DNA of 6,908 nt from an uncultured Saprospiraceae bacterium (GCA_938044055.1 CALIQO010000016.1:1-6908); one strand, 5' to 3'; positions 1 to 6,695 are shown, counted from the first letter of the stretch. Notes: generated by a model not told the origin, from the letters alone. A program made the numbers and translations.

Positions 1-40
1 AAACCCAAGTGTAGAGGTTATAATATGTAACCCAATAAAA

Positions 41-71
41 AAGCCTTCCTAGAAATACTCCAAGAAGGCTT
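41..71 (-). terminator. Rho-independent terminator of the uppS-bamA-ompH operon
   Basis: An 8-bp perfect inverted repeat, AAGCCTTC (41-48) and GAAGGCTT (64-71), encloses a 15-nt loop. Read on the minus strand, the stem is followed by six T residues (complement of the A run 37-42, which overlaps the stem base) and then ATTGGG, as expected for an intrinsic terminator. It begins about 20 nt after the ompH stop codon. The plus-strand side is followed by TATAATTTTT, so it may also stop transcription arriving from the left. The remaining bases up to position 40 contain only a weak 5-bp dyad (GGTTA 16-20, TAACC 28-32). Confidence 0.8.
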
Positions 72-92
72 ATAATTTTTATACGCTGGCAA

Positions 93-599
93 TCACATAC
101 CAAGCTCCGCTTTCACAAGGGCCATTACATCTTCACTTGCTTCTGCATGGACAATAGCTCCTGCAACACTGGTGTCGAAGATCATCTGATACCCTTTTTC
201 TTTACCGATTTTCTCGATGGCAACTTTTACTCTATCGAGTAACGGTTGATACAATTCTCCTCTCTTCTCAGCTAACTTATTCTGAATTGTAACCTCGTAC
301 TGCTGGATAGCTTCATATTCTTTCTGTAGCTCAGATTCCTTAGTCTGTAGTTGAAGTGGAGAAAATTTTCCACTTTGTGCTTCCGTCTCATAGGCCTGAT
401 ACTTAGTCTGAAATGCCTGTACCATCTGCTCGCCTTGAGCAAGCAATTGTTTCTGATATGTTTCTAGTTGCGTATCCGCACTCTTTACTTCTGGCATCTC
501 TATTAGTAGAAGTTGAGAATTAAGATGACCGAATTTCTGTGCCATTACCCCAGCACTTGTCCCTGCCATCAACATTATTACAAGTAGTAGATTTTTCAT
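93..599 (-). CDS. ompH: OmpH/Skp family periplasmic chaperone
   Basis: Predicted periplasmic chaperone that holds unfolded outer-membrane proteins on their way to BamA. The 168-residue product starts with a Sec signal peptide (about residues 1-20; cleavage expected after GVMA, before QKFGHLN). A short N-terminal strand follows, then a long Gln/Glu/Lys-rich coiled coil (about 42-115), which matches the Skp tentacles. The C-terminal part, GYQMIFDTSVAGAIVHAE and then SEDVMALVKAEL, matches the family's closing strand and helix. Length is normal for the family. I chose the ATG at 599; an in-frame TTG at 614 would add only five residues (MYKII) ahead of a good signal peptide. There is no Shine-Dalgarno, only an A/T-rich leader, as is common in Bacteroidota. 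It lies 113 nt downstream of bamA with no TAnnTTTG box between, so it is probably cotranscribed. Family assignment is firm; client range is inferred. Confidence 0.92.
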   Translation of the reverse strand: MKNLLLVIMLMAGTSAGVMAQKFGHLNSQLLLIEMPEVKSADTQLETYQKQLLAQGEQMVQAFQTKYQAYETEAQSGKFSPLQLQTKESELQKEYEAIQQYEVTIQNKLAEKRGELYQPLLDRVKVAIEKIGKEKGYQMIFDTSVAGAIVHAEASEDVMALVKAELGM

Positions 600-712
600 A
601 ATTATTTTATACAATTGTTTTTTTCAATATTGAAGCGAATATAATTCACCTTAGTGACGGTCTGAAATACTTGAAGTCATATCTCCGCCCTTTTATTAAC
701 ATTACCTTATCA

Positions 713-3337
713 CTAGTCTGGTTCAAATCCTAAGACAATACTAAATTTGCCGTAGCCTTCATTAGCGTTGAGGGTCTTATCAATTCCCCATCCATAATCG
801 AAACCTAACAATCCAAACATAGGTAAGAATATTCTGAATCCACCACCGACAGACCTACGTACATCGAATGGATTAAAGTCAGAAAAATTACCCCACGCAT
901 TTCCTCCTTGCAAGAATCCATGCATGTATATTGTACTGTTAGGATTAAGAGAAATAGGATATCTAAGTTCCAATGTAAACTTATCAAATATAGTTGCTCC
1001 CCCTCTCTGGTTCTGTGGGAGGTCCTCAACTTCATACCCTCTAAGGGCAATAATATCCTTTCCTGTAATTCCTATATTCTGATTCGAAAGACCGTCTCCC
1101 CCTAATTCGAAACGCTCAAATGGTGACAATCCTATCGCATCATTGTATGCGCCTACCAATCCTATCTTAGCAGAGGCGGCAACTACAAACTTGTCAAATA
1201 TATTGAAGTACCATTCTGCATCGAACCTCCACTTGTGGTATTCCAACCACTCGAATTTTCTGGCATTTTCTTCTTCTAAAATTGCCAATCTTATTTCTTC
1301 TGTAGTAGGAGGACTAATCGGTCCGAACTCTTCTCTTAATTTTCTTTCTACATCAGCTCGCTCGCCTTCATCCAATTCGAAGAAATCATCAGATCTGAAA
1401 AGACTGTATGGGGGAGTCAATTGTATCGCTAAAGAAATTTTAGCTCCACTTCTCGGATACAAAGGCTCACTGACTGAGCTTCTTGCAAATACTTGTCTTA
1501 TCGAAAAGTTCTTGGTGTTCGTATTTCTTACAGTTACTAAGTCTTCTCCATCCTCTACGAAGAAGTTTCCTCTTAAGTAATCATCTAATACGATTCTCTC
1601 TAGATTTAGGGTAGTAGAAGATGAGAAGAAATCATCCGGCCAGCTTAACTGTGATCCTAATCCTATAAAACCTCTTGTGATTGAAAGAAAACCTTGATCT
1701 AAGGAAGAATAGTCAAAAGATGACCTCACCGCTCCTATTGTAAATGAGTTAGGCTTATTCCCTCCTAACCATGGCTCTGTAAATGAGAAGTTAAGGGATC
1801 TAAAGAATCTACTGTTAGATTGTGCTCTCAATGACAACTTCTGTCCATCTCCTTGAGGCAACGGACTCCAGGAACTTCTATTCCGGATGTTGGCCATGGA
1901 GAAATTGTTGAAAGTTACACCGAGGGTTCCAATCAGCCCAGAAAATCCGCCATAACCAGCCGATAGTTCAAGCTGGTCAGCAGGACGTTCTTCTACTGTA
2001 TAGGCAACATCGACCGTACCCCTTTCTTGATTTATCTGTGGTTGTACATCCAAGGTCTCAGGATTAAAATATCCTAGATTGATGATCTGCCTCTGAGATC
2101 TTATGATATCTGTACGTCGGAATTTCTGTCCTGGTCTTGTCCGTATCTCTCTACGGACGACATGTTCATTGGTTTTATCATTACCAGATATGGACACATT
2201 ACCTATGGTAAATTCTGGCCCTTCCGTAATTCTCATTTCTATATCTATGCTATCCCCAACTACAGCAATCTCCGTCGGATCCACTCGGAAACCTAGATGA
2301 CCATAATCAAGGTATAAGGAAGATATATCTCTTCCATCTAGACTAAAATTCAATCTTTCATCTAGTATTTCAGGATTGTACACATCCCCTTTCGCAATCC
2401 CTAATATGATTGTTAATTGTTCGTCTGTATATTTCGTATTTCCTTTCCACAGTATGTTTCTGAAATAATAGCGATTCCCTTCATCGACATTGATTAAAAT
2501 CTGCAAGTCTCCATCATCCTCTCTCCACATACTGTCTGAAAGAATCTTAGCGTCCCGATATCCTTCCTTATTATAGTATGCAATGACATTGTCCTTATCT
2601 TCTTTATAATTTTCTGGAATGTACTTGGTTTTCCTCAAGAAGGTACCCTTGATCTTGGTATTACCCATCTGCTTTCTGAGTTTCTTCTCATCTGCATATG
2701 AAATACCTGTAAAGGATATATCCTGGACTTTAACCCGCTCTCCTGGTGTTATGTCGAATAATACTTTAACAGAATTAGCCTTACTAGTATCAGGAACTTC
2801 GCTTGCGGATACGGTTACATCTAACTTTCCTTTTTCTATGTAGAATTCTTTAATTTTTTCTTTAGCCAGTTCCATCTGGTTTACAGACACGATGCTACCC
2901 TTATTAAAAACGTTATCAAGAATCTCATCTAGATCATCGTGATGTCCATTTTTAATTCCTCTGTATGTATAGGTAGTAAGAACAGGTCTTTCCTTAAGAT
3001 AGATCACAAGGTGGATAAGGTTGCCATCTATTTTCTCTTGGATGATTTTCACATCTTCGAAGAGTCGAAGCCTCCATAGTGATTTTAATGCATCACTGAT
3101 GTCCTCTCCAGGAATCTCGATCTTGTTACCCACTTTAAAACCCGCTATAGATTTTATGGCGTTTCTGTCTCTACTTTCTGCCCCTTCTACTCGAACGGCG
3201 GCTATTTCATATTCCTGCTTCTCTCCATAATCAATCAAGGGTATATCTCTATACACATTATCGAGACTATCTACCTGAGCAGATAGATCTACGACTAGGA
3301 TTGAGAGGAATAATAATATGATGACTTTTACATTCAT
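713..3337 (-). CDS. bamA: Outer membrane protein assembly factor BamA (Omp85)
   Basis: Central insertase that folds beta-barrel proteins into the outer membrane. The 874-residue product has a signal peptide (1-20, cleavage after DLSA, before QVDSL). Five POTRA-like repeats follow at roughly 43-117, 118-199, 202-287, 290-372 and 375-450, then an Omp85 barrel from about 455 to the end. The barrel contains EPWLGGNKP (521-529), FELGGDGLSNQN (743-754) and ALRGYE (764-769); the last holds the RGY of the conserved L6 loop. An acidic, helix-prone insertion (about 648-695) precedes EWLEYHKWRFDAEWY, a stretch I recall as typical of Bacteroidota BamA. The final strand, KFSIVLGF, is followed by three more residues, EPD, so the protein does not end in an aromatic residue. 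The gene starts 83 nt after uppS and has no TAnnTTTG box upstream, so it is likely read from the uppS promoter. The start is supported by the signal peptide directly after it; there is no Shine-Dalgarno. Confidence 0.96.
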   Translation of the reverse strand: MNVKVIILLFLSILVVDLSAQVDSLDNVYRDIPLIDYGEKQEYEIAAVRVEGAESRDRNAIKSIAGFKVGNKIEIPGEDISDALKSLWRLRLFEDVKIIQEKIDGNLIHLVIYLKERPVLTTYTYRGIKNGHHDDLDEILDNVFNKGSIVSVNQMELAKEKIKEFYIEKGKLDVTVSASEVPDTSKANSVKVLFDITPGERVKVQDISFTGISYADEKKLRKQMGNTKIKGTFLRKTKYIPENYKEDKDNVIAYYNKEGYRDAKILSDSMWREDDGDLQILINVDEGNRYYFRNILWKGNTKYTDEQLTIILGIAKGDVYNPEILDERLNFSLDGRDISSLYLDYGHLGFRVDPTEIAVVGDSIDIEMRITEGPEFTIGNVSISGNDKTNEHVVRREIRTRPGQKFRRTDIIRSQRQIINLGYFNPETLDVQPQINQERGTVDVAYTVEERPADQLELSAGYGGFSGLIGTLGVTFNNFSMANIRNRSSWSPLPQGDGQKLSLRAQSNSRFFRSLNFSFTEPWLGGNKPNSFTIGAVRSSFDYSSLDQGFLSITRGFIGLGSQLSWPDDFFSSSTTLNLERIVLDDYLRGNFFVEDGEDLVTVRNTNTKNFSIRQVFARSSVSEPLYPRSGAKISLAIQLTPPYSLFRSDDFFELDEGERADVERKLREEFGPISPPTTEEIRLAILEEENARKFEWLEYHKWRFDAEWYFNIFDKFVVAASAKIGLVGAYNDAIGLSPFERFELGGDGLSNQNIGITGKDIIALRGYEVEDLPQNQRGGATIFDKFTLELRYPISLNPNSTIYMHGFLQGGNAWGNFSDFNPFDVRRSVGGGFRIFLPMFGLLGFDYGWGIDKTLNANEGYGKFSIVLGFEPD

Positions 3338-3420
3338 TCTTTTATATATCTTGACGAACTATCTTAAAACGATATAGCCTTCGTATTTCGTTGTTAAGGA
3401 TTACTTAAACCGTCAGGTTT

Positions 3421-4167
3421 TTATGTTTTCAATTGTTCGCTTGTTTTACCGAATCTTCTTTCTCTTTTCTGATAATCGATAATGGCTTTACAGAATTCAT
3501 CCTTTGTAAACTCTGGCCAATATTTATCTGTAAAATACAATTCTGAGTATGCAATCTGCCACAATAAAAAATTACTGATTCGCAATTCTCCACTGGTTCT
3601 AATCAACAATTCTGGATCAGGCATTCCCGATGTCGATAATTTATTGTTAATCATGGCTTCATCTATATCAGCAGGACTGATCCTACTTGAAGCAATGTCT
3701 TCAGAAATTTCTTTCATCGCATGGGTCAATTCCCATCGCGAACTATAATTTAAAGCAAGTGTCAGCGTCATACGCTTATTATTGCTTGTGTTTTCTATGC
3801 CTTGTAGCAGACTATCATGCGTCTTCTTAGGGAGATAAGAAAGATCACCTATGGCATTTAACTTGATGTCATTCTTATTGAGGGTCTTGATTTCCTTCCT
3901 CAAGGTTTCCACAAGTAAGGTCATGAGTGCGTTCACTTCAAGCCTCGGTCTGCGCCAGTTTTCCGTAGAAAACGCATATAATGTCAAGTAATCGATCCCT
4001 ATTTCCGCTGCTGCTTCTGTGGTTTCTCTTACCGATTGAACTCCATTTTTGTGCCCGAAAACACGCGGTTTTCCTAGGTTCTTAGCCCATCGCCCATTTC
4101 CATCCATGATCACCGCTACGTGGCTTGGTAACCTAGATTCGTCGATATTTTTCATCAGTTCGGACAT
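3421..4167 (-). CDS. uppS: Undecaprenyl diphosphate synthase (cis-prenyltransferase)
   Basis: Condenses isopentenyl diphosphate units onto farnesyl diphosphate to make C55 undecaprenyl diphosphate, the precursor of the lipid carrier for peptidoglycan and surface glycans. It acts in the cytosol at the membrane face. The 248-residue length is normal. Diagnostic motifs are HVAVIMDGNGRWAK (16-29) with the catalytic Asp22, GHKNG (38-42), YAFSTENWRRP (64-74), ALNYSSRWE (138-146), and RTSGELRISNFLLWQ (190-204), which carries the diphosphate-binding Arg190, Arg196 and Ser198. YSELYFTDKYWPEF (207-220) includes the metal-site Glu209. The ATG at 4167 is preceded by AGGA with 5-nt spacing, one of the few Shine-Dalgarno-like sites in the window. 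It is the first gene of the operon with bamA and ompH. A 5-bp hairpin (3407-3420) lies just after the stop but lacks a good T run, so readthrough into bamA is expected. The product could be a longer or shorter polyprenyl synthase, but C55 is most likely. Confidence 0.95.
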   Translation of the reverse strand: MSELMKNIDESRLPSHVAVIMDGNGRWAKNLGKPRVFGHKNGVQSVRETTEAAAEIGIDYLTLYAFSTENWRRPRLEVNALMTLLVETLRKEIKTLNKNDIKLNAIGDLSYLPKKTHDSLLQGIENTSNNKRMTLTLALNYSSRWELTHAMKEISEDIASSRISPADIDEAMINNKLSTSGMPDPELLIRTSGELRISNFLLWQIAYSELYFTDKYWPEFTKDEFCKAIIDYQKRERRFGKTSEQLKT

Positions 4168-4197
4168 AAACTTCCTAAGGAGTTGCTTTTAGGGGCA

Positions 4198-4205
4198 CAA
4201 AATTA
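4198..4205 (-). promoter_or_regulatory. Putative -7 box (TAATTTTG) for the uppS operon
   Basis: Read on the minus strand, these bases are TAATTTTG, an exact fit to the TAnnTTTG -7 element used by the Bacteroidota primary sigma factor. The implied transcript start lies about 25 nt before the uppS ATG. I found no convincing TTG at the -33 position, so this is a partial promoter match only. Confidence 0.4.
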
Positions 4206-4233
4206 CGAAAAATAGGGTTAATAGAGGTAGTGC

Positions 4234-4252
4234 AGCCCATATATATAGGGCT
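4234..4252. repeat. Short dyad AGCCC-N9-GGGCT
   Basis: A perfect 5-bp inverted repeat (AGCCC 4234-4238, GGGCT 4248-4252) surrounds an alternating AT spacer of 9 bases. It lies upstream of the putative uppS -7 box within the divergent 165-bp intergenic region. No T run follows on either side, so it is not a standard terminator. It could be an operator or be chance. Confidence 0.35.
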
Positions 4253-4272
4253 TCTGTCGGGATCTTATGATA

Positions 4273-4296
4273 ATAAGTACAAGCATAGCTACTTAT
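4273..4296. repeat. Dyad ATAAGTA-N10-TACTTAT upstream of the lipoprotein gene
   Basis: A perfect 7-bp inverted repeat (4273-4279 and 4290-4296) lies 36 bases before the lipoprotein start codon. Its half-site core recurs around it: CTTAT at 4264-4268, its complement ATAAG at 4273-4277, then CTTAT at 4292-4296 and 4298-4302. The layout suits a dimeric regulator's binding site, but the region is AT-rich, so chance is possible. No clean TAnnTTTG promoter was found for the downstream gene; the nearest is TAATCCTTG (4305-4313), which has the wrong spacing. Confidence 0.35.
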
Positions 4297-4332
4297 ACTT
4301 ATCTTAATCCTTGCATACATAGTTGATTTATC

Positions 4333-4854
4333 ATGATTAAAACCTTTTTATATATGAGATACTACGTTCTTATTCTAGCTGGATTTCTATTCCTATCCTC
4401 GTGTCAATTGGTCGGACCTTGCGTAAATAAAGAAGCTTTTCTTGAGAGTTTAGAGGATCATGTCGAAACAGCAGAAGACAACAGAGAAGACTGGAAAGAC
4501 GAGGATTGGAAGACACATAATGACGAGCTAGAGAAGATGATGGATACTTGTCTTGAAAAATTTGAGGGTGATTTTACTTCAGAAGAAAAAAAAGAAATGC
4601 TGGGTCTATCTGCTAAGTATATAGTCTTAAAAGAAGGAGATAAGTTTGAAAAAATCTTCAAAGACTTAGAGAATATAGACTGGGAGAAACATGCGGATGA
4701 CATCATTAGTATCGCTGGTGATGAGTTAAAAACAGTATTGAAGGATTTTGTCGATCATGACCTTGATGACATCATCGAGGATGTTTCTGAAGGGATAGAG
4801 GACCTAGGGCAAGAATTAAGAGAAGTGCTTGAAGAGTTAAAAAACGATAATTGA
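4333..4854 (+). CDS. Acidic lipoprotein of unknown function
   Basis: The 173-residue product has a lipoprotein signal with lipobox LSSC (Cys24), so the mature protein should be lipid-anchored in the envelope. After the Cys come QLVGPC rather than a run of Asp/Glu, so the Bacteroidota surface-export signal is not evident and a periplasm-facing location is more likely. The mature part is very acidic (by hand, about 48 Asp/Glu against about 18 Lys/Arg). It is predicted mostly helical, with a Trp-containing charged segment (EDWKDEDWK, about 52-60), a middle segment (SEEKKEMLGLSAKY, 83-96) and amphipathic helices from about 118 to the end. Two extra cysteines (30, 73) could form a disulfide. The N-terminal half vaguely recalls small Bacteroidota lipoproteins with a DUF6565-like pattern (acidic and Trp residues, then SEEK, then Y); this is from memory and uncertain. 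The start could instead be Met8 (ATG at 4354), which gives a more compact signal. It is divergent from uppS and 64 nt ahead of the sugar transferase gene. No function is assigned. Confidence 0.8.
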   Translation: MIKTFLYMRYYVLILAGFLFLSSCQLVGPCVNKEAFLESLEDHVETAEDNREDWKDEDWKTHNDELEKMMDTCLEKFEGDFTSEEKKEMLGLSAKYIVLKEGDKFEKIFKDLENIDWEKHADDIISIAGDELKTVLKDFVDHDLDDIIEDVSEGIEDLGQELREVLEELKNDN

Positions 4855-4872
4855 TCGATGCCATTCTGAGGA

Positions 4873-4899
4873 TTGATCCATATAATTCGCCTATCTTTG
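4873..4899 (+). promoter_or_regulatory. Bacteroidota-type promoter for the sugar transferase-crcB pair
   Basis: TATCTTTG (4892-4899) matches the TAnnTTTG -7 consensus exactly. A TTG (4873-4875) sits 16 nt upstream as a candidate -33 element, slightly closer than usual. The expected transcript start, near 4905, gives a leader of only about 15 nt before the ATG at 4919. The leader has just AGG (4913-4915) as a weak ribosome-binding remnant. No terminator separates this from the lipoprotein gene, so some readthrough is also likely. Confidence 0.65.
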
Positions 4900-4918
4900 C
4901 AGATACTTAACAAGGCGT

Positions 4919-5971
4919 ATGTTTGATATTATACTTGCATTCATTACTGCATTTTCATTGACGTTTCTGGCTATACCATCTATTATTTCGGTAGCGAGGA
5001 AAAAAAACCTCTTCGATGAACCTGGTGAGAGAAGATCTCATAAAGTAAGTACACCTTCTTTAGGAGGGATTGCCATTTTCGCAGGAACGATATTTTCCAT
5101 CATTCTATGGACACCGTTCGATGTATTCACAGATCTGCAATACATTCTATGCAGTTTCATCATCATATTTCTTATCGGTGCTAAGGATGACATCGATCCC
5201 ATAAGCCCTAGAAACAAGTTTTTAGGGCAGATCTTCGCAGCCTTAATCATTGTTTTTAAGGCCAATATTATGTTGACCAGCCTATATGGAATATTCGGTA
5301 TACATGATCTTCCATTATGGATCAGTTCGACATTGAGTGTATTCACCATAATTGTGATCATCAATGCTTTTAACCTCATCGATGGAATCAACGGCTTGTC
5401 TGGGAGCATAGGTGTATTGATATCCATCACTTTAGGCACATGGTTTCTCAAGGTTGATCGGATAGATTTAGCCATTGTAGCATTTGCCTTATCGGGATCT
5501 GTGATCGCTTTTCTTAAGTACAATGTGACTCCTGCTCAGATTTTTATGGGAGATACTGGATCTCTCTTGCTGGGTTTAGTCTGTTCTATACTGGCCATAG
5601 AATTTATTGAATCACACCGCGAGTTAGCAGGTCATCCTTATGCTTTTAAAGCAGCGCCGAGTGTAGCCATAGGGATTCTTATTCTTCCCCTTTTCGATAC
5701 GCTGAGGGTATTTACTATCCGTGTATTAAAAGGAAAATCACCCTTCTCTCCGGATAGAAATCACATCCACCATCTACTGATAGATTCAGGCCTTTCCCAT
5801 ATGAAAGCTACAGGTGTTCTGGTTATTGTCAATGTGATTTTCATCTTAATCGTATTCAAGTTACAGAACATAGGCAGCCTCAATTTACTCCTAGTCATTT
5901 TATTGCTTGCTCTCGTCCTGACAACCATTTTATCTTTTATATCGAAACAGAAAAAACGAGCCACTTCATGA
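4919..5971 (+). CDS. WecA/TagO-type undecaprenyl-phosphate sugar-1-phosphate transferase (glycosyltransferase family 4)
   Basis: Integral inner-membrane enzyme of the MraY/WecA superfamily. It transfers a sugar 1-phosphate, probably GlcNAc-1-P from UDP-GlcNAc, to undecaprenyl phosphate, the first step of a surface polysaccharide such as O-antigen or capsule. The 350 residues contain about 10-11 hydrophobic segments. Family motifs in order: DEPGERRSHKVSTPSLGG (33-50), the Asp pair in GAKDDIDP (87-94), NAFNLIDGINGLSG (149-162) with Asp155, FMGDTGSLLLG (209-219) with Asp212, and DRNHIHHLLIDSGLS (279-293). The HIHH segment points to the WecA/TagO branch rather than MraY, which acts on UDP-MurNAc-pentapeptide. 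A TAnnTTTG promoter lies just upstream. The stop codon overlaps the crcB start as ATGA, so the two are probably translationally coupled. Functionally it depends on the lipid carrier made by the divergent uppS. Sugar specificity cannot be read from the sequence, so I give no gene symbol. Confidence 0.92.
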   Translation: MFDIILAFITAFSLTFLAIPSIISVARKKNLFDEPGERRSHKVSTPSLGGIAIFAGTIFSIILWTPFDVFTDLQYILCSFIIIFLIGAKDDIDPISPRNKFLGQIFAALIIVFKANIMLTSLYGIFGIHDLPLWISSTLSVFTIIVIINAFNLIDGINGLSGSIGVLISITLGTWFLKVDRIDLAIVAFALSGSVIAFLKYNVTPAQIFMGDTGSLLLGLVCSILAIEFIESHRELAGHPYAFKAAPSVAIGILILPLFDTLRVFTIRVLKGKSPFSPDRNHIHHLLIDSGLSHMKATGVLVIVNVIFILIVFKLQNIGSLNLLLVILLLALVLTTILSFISKQKKRATS

Positions 5972-6342
5972 TGGGCTTTTTGATGGTATTTATAGGAGGT
6001 GGATTAGGATCTATATGTCGATACGGTTTATCCCTTTATTTTAATACTACTCCTGGCGAGATTCCTATCGGTACGCTTACCGCAAATGTACTTTCCTCTA
6101 TCCTACTTGGTTTTCTTATAGCATATTCCATTAAGACAGAACCGAGTAATATGGTTAAGCTATTGCTGATGGTCGGATTCTGTGGGGGATTCAGTACCTT
6201 TTCTACATTCAGTAAAGAAGCTTACGATCTATTGCAACTCGGCCAGCAAACTATGGCATTGTGCTACGTGCTCGGATCTTGTCTACTGGGGATTCTATCT
6301 GTATATGGTGGTTACAAATCAGGAATGGCTTTTCTCTCTTAA
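5968..6342 (+). CDS. crcB: Fluoride channel FluC/CrcB
   Basis: Small inner-membrane channel that lets fluoride leave the cell; the family works as antiparallel dual-topology dimers. The 124-residue product has four hydrophobic segments. Family motifs are GGGLGSICRYGLS (10-22) with Arg18, GTLTANVLSSILLGF (35-49) with the conserved Asn40, and GFCGGFSTFSTFSKE (70-84), which contains the Phe-box residues Phe78 and Phe81 and the Na+-site region. The ATG at 5968 overlaps the preceding stop (ATGA). ATGs at 5971 and 5983 are possible alternative starts, but the first preserves coupling. No fluoride riboswitch can be in front of it because the upstream gene runs to the start codon, so expression appears tied to the sugar transferase gene. 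No terminator was recognised downstream. Length and motifs are normal. Confidence 0.93.
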   Translation: MMGFLMVFIGGGLGSICRYGLSLYFNTTPGEIPIGTLTANVLSSILLGFLIAYSIKTEPSNMVKLLLMVGFCGGFSTFSTFSKEAYDLLQLGQQTMALCYVLGSCLLGILSVYGGYKSGMAFLS

Positions 6343-6377
6343 CTTCCTTAAAATGACAATTCTATTTCTACTCATAC

Positions 6378-6695
6378 ATGACCTTGAAAGTAGTAGATAG
6401 ATTGCTCAATTATCCTGAATCACTTAAAATTATTTATAGAATTCAAAATTATAGTATCCGGGTTTTGAGAAAATTTTCCACTCAAGATCATCTTAGGGTT
6501 ACTCTGCCTTGGCTTGAATATGGATTAGAATTACTACCAGAAGAAAAAGGATATCTTCTCTATGCATACATGTAGAGCAACTGGGCAAAAAGAAAAAGGA
6601 GATCCGTATGTAAAGCTTGCAGAAGCAGGACCAGAATATGAGGATGCTATCTTATTCTAGAAGAAGCGATTGCCGAAAAATGGGAATGGAAGTAA
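6378..6695 (+). pseudogene. Probable broken small gene, unknown family
   Basis: The ATG at 6378 opens 65 codons (MTLKVVDRLLNYPES to EKGYLLYAYM) ending at TAG 6573-6575. Directly after, the +1 frame carries protein-like sequence (RATGQKEKGDPYVKL, then AEAGPEYEDAILF) up to TAG 6658-6660. The original frame then resumes with LEEAIAEKWEWK and stops at TAA 6693-6695. One extra base near 6562-6575 and one missing base near 6655-6660 would restore a single charged, helix-prone protein of about 105 residues. Either the gene is decayed or the assembly has two indels; A runs lie nearby (6587-6597). It starts 35 nt after crcB on the same strand, without a visible promoter or ribosome-binding site. I do not recognise the family. 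Alternatively, the first 65 codons are a real small protein and the rest is chance. Confidence 0.45.

Noticed and set aside
600..614. TTG start at 614 for ompH
   Set aside because: It adds only five residues before a canonical signal peptide beginning at the ATG at 599, and has no better ribosome-binding sequence.
1143..1580. Plus-strand open frame of 145 codons opposite bamA
   Set aside because: It lies fully antisense to a well-supported bamA barrel region, has Ser/Leu-rich low-complexity sequence and no recognisable domain. The same applies to the shorter frames at 908-1105, 2103-2300, 2619-2843 and 3021-3230.
3407..3420. AAACC-GTCA-GGTTT hairpin just after the uppS stop
   Set aside because: Only 5 bp, AT-weighted, without a following T run on the minus strand. 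It is too weak to call a terminator inside an evident operon.
4458..4706. Minus-strand frame of 82 codons opposite the lipoprotein gene
   Set aside because: Its Ser/Phe-rich composition is what the complement of a Glu/Lys-rich gene gives; no start signal.
5038..5523. Minus-strand open frame of 161 codons opposite the sugar transferase gene
   Set aside because: Antisense shadow of a strongly conserved membrane enzyme; the product is Met/Lys-rich with no motif, signal or promoter.
5900..5967. Fluoride riboswitch before crcB
   Set aside because: This stretch is coding sequence of the upstream transferase up to the overlap, and no crcB-motif architecture was recognised.
6182..6400. Plus-strand frame of 72 codons overlapping crcB
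   Set aside because: Mostly an out-of-frame reading of crcB; the crcB frame carries all the family motifs.
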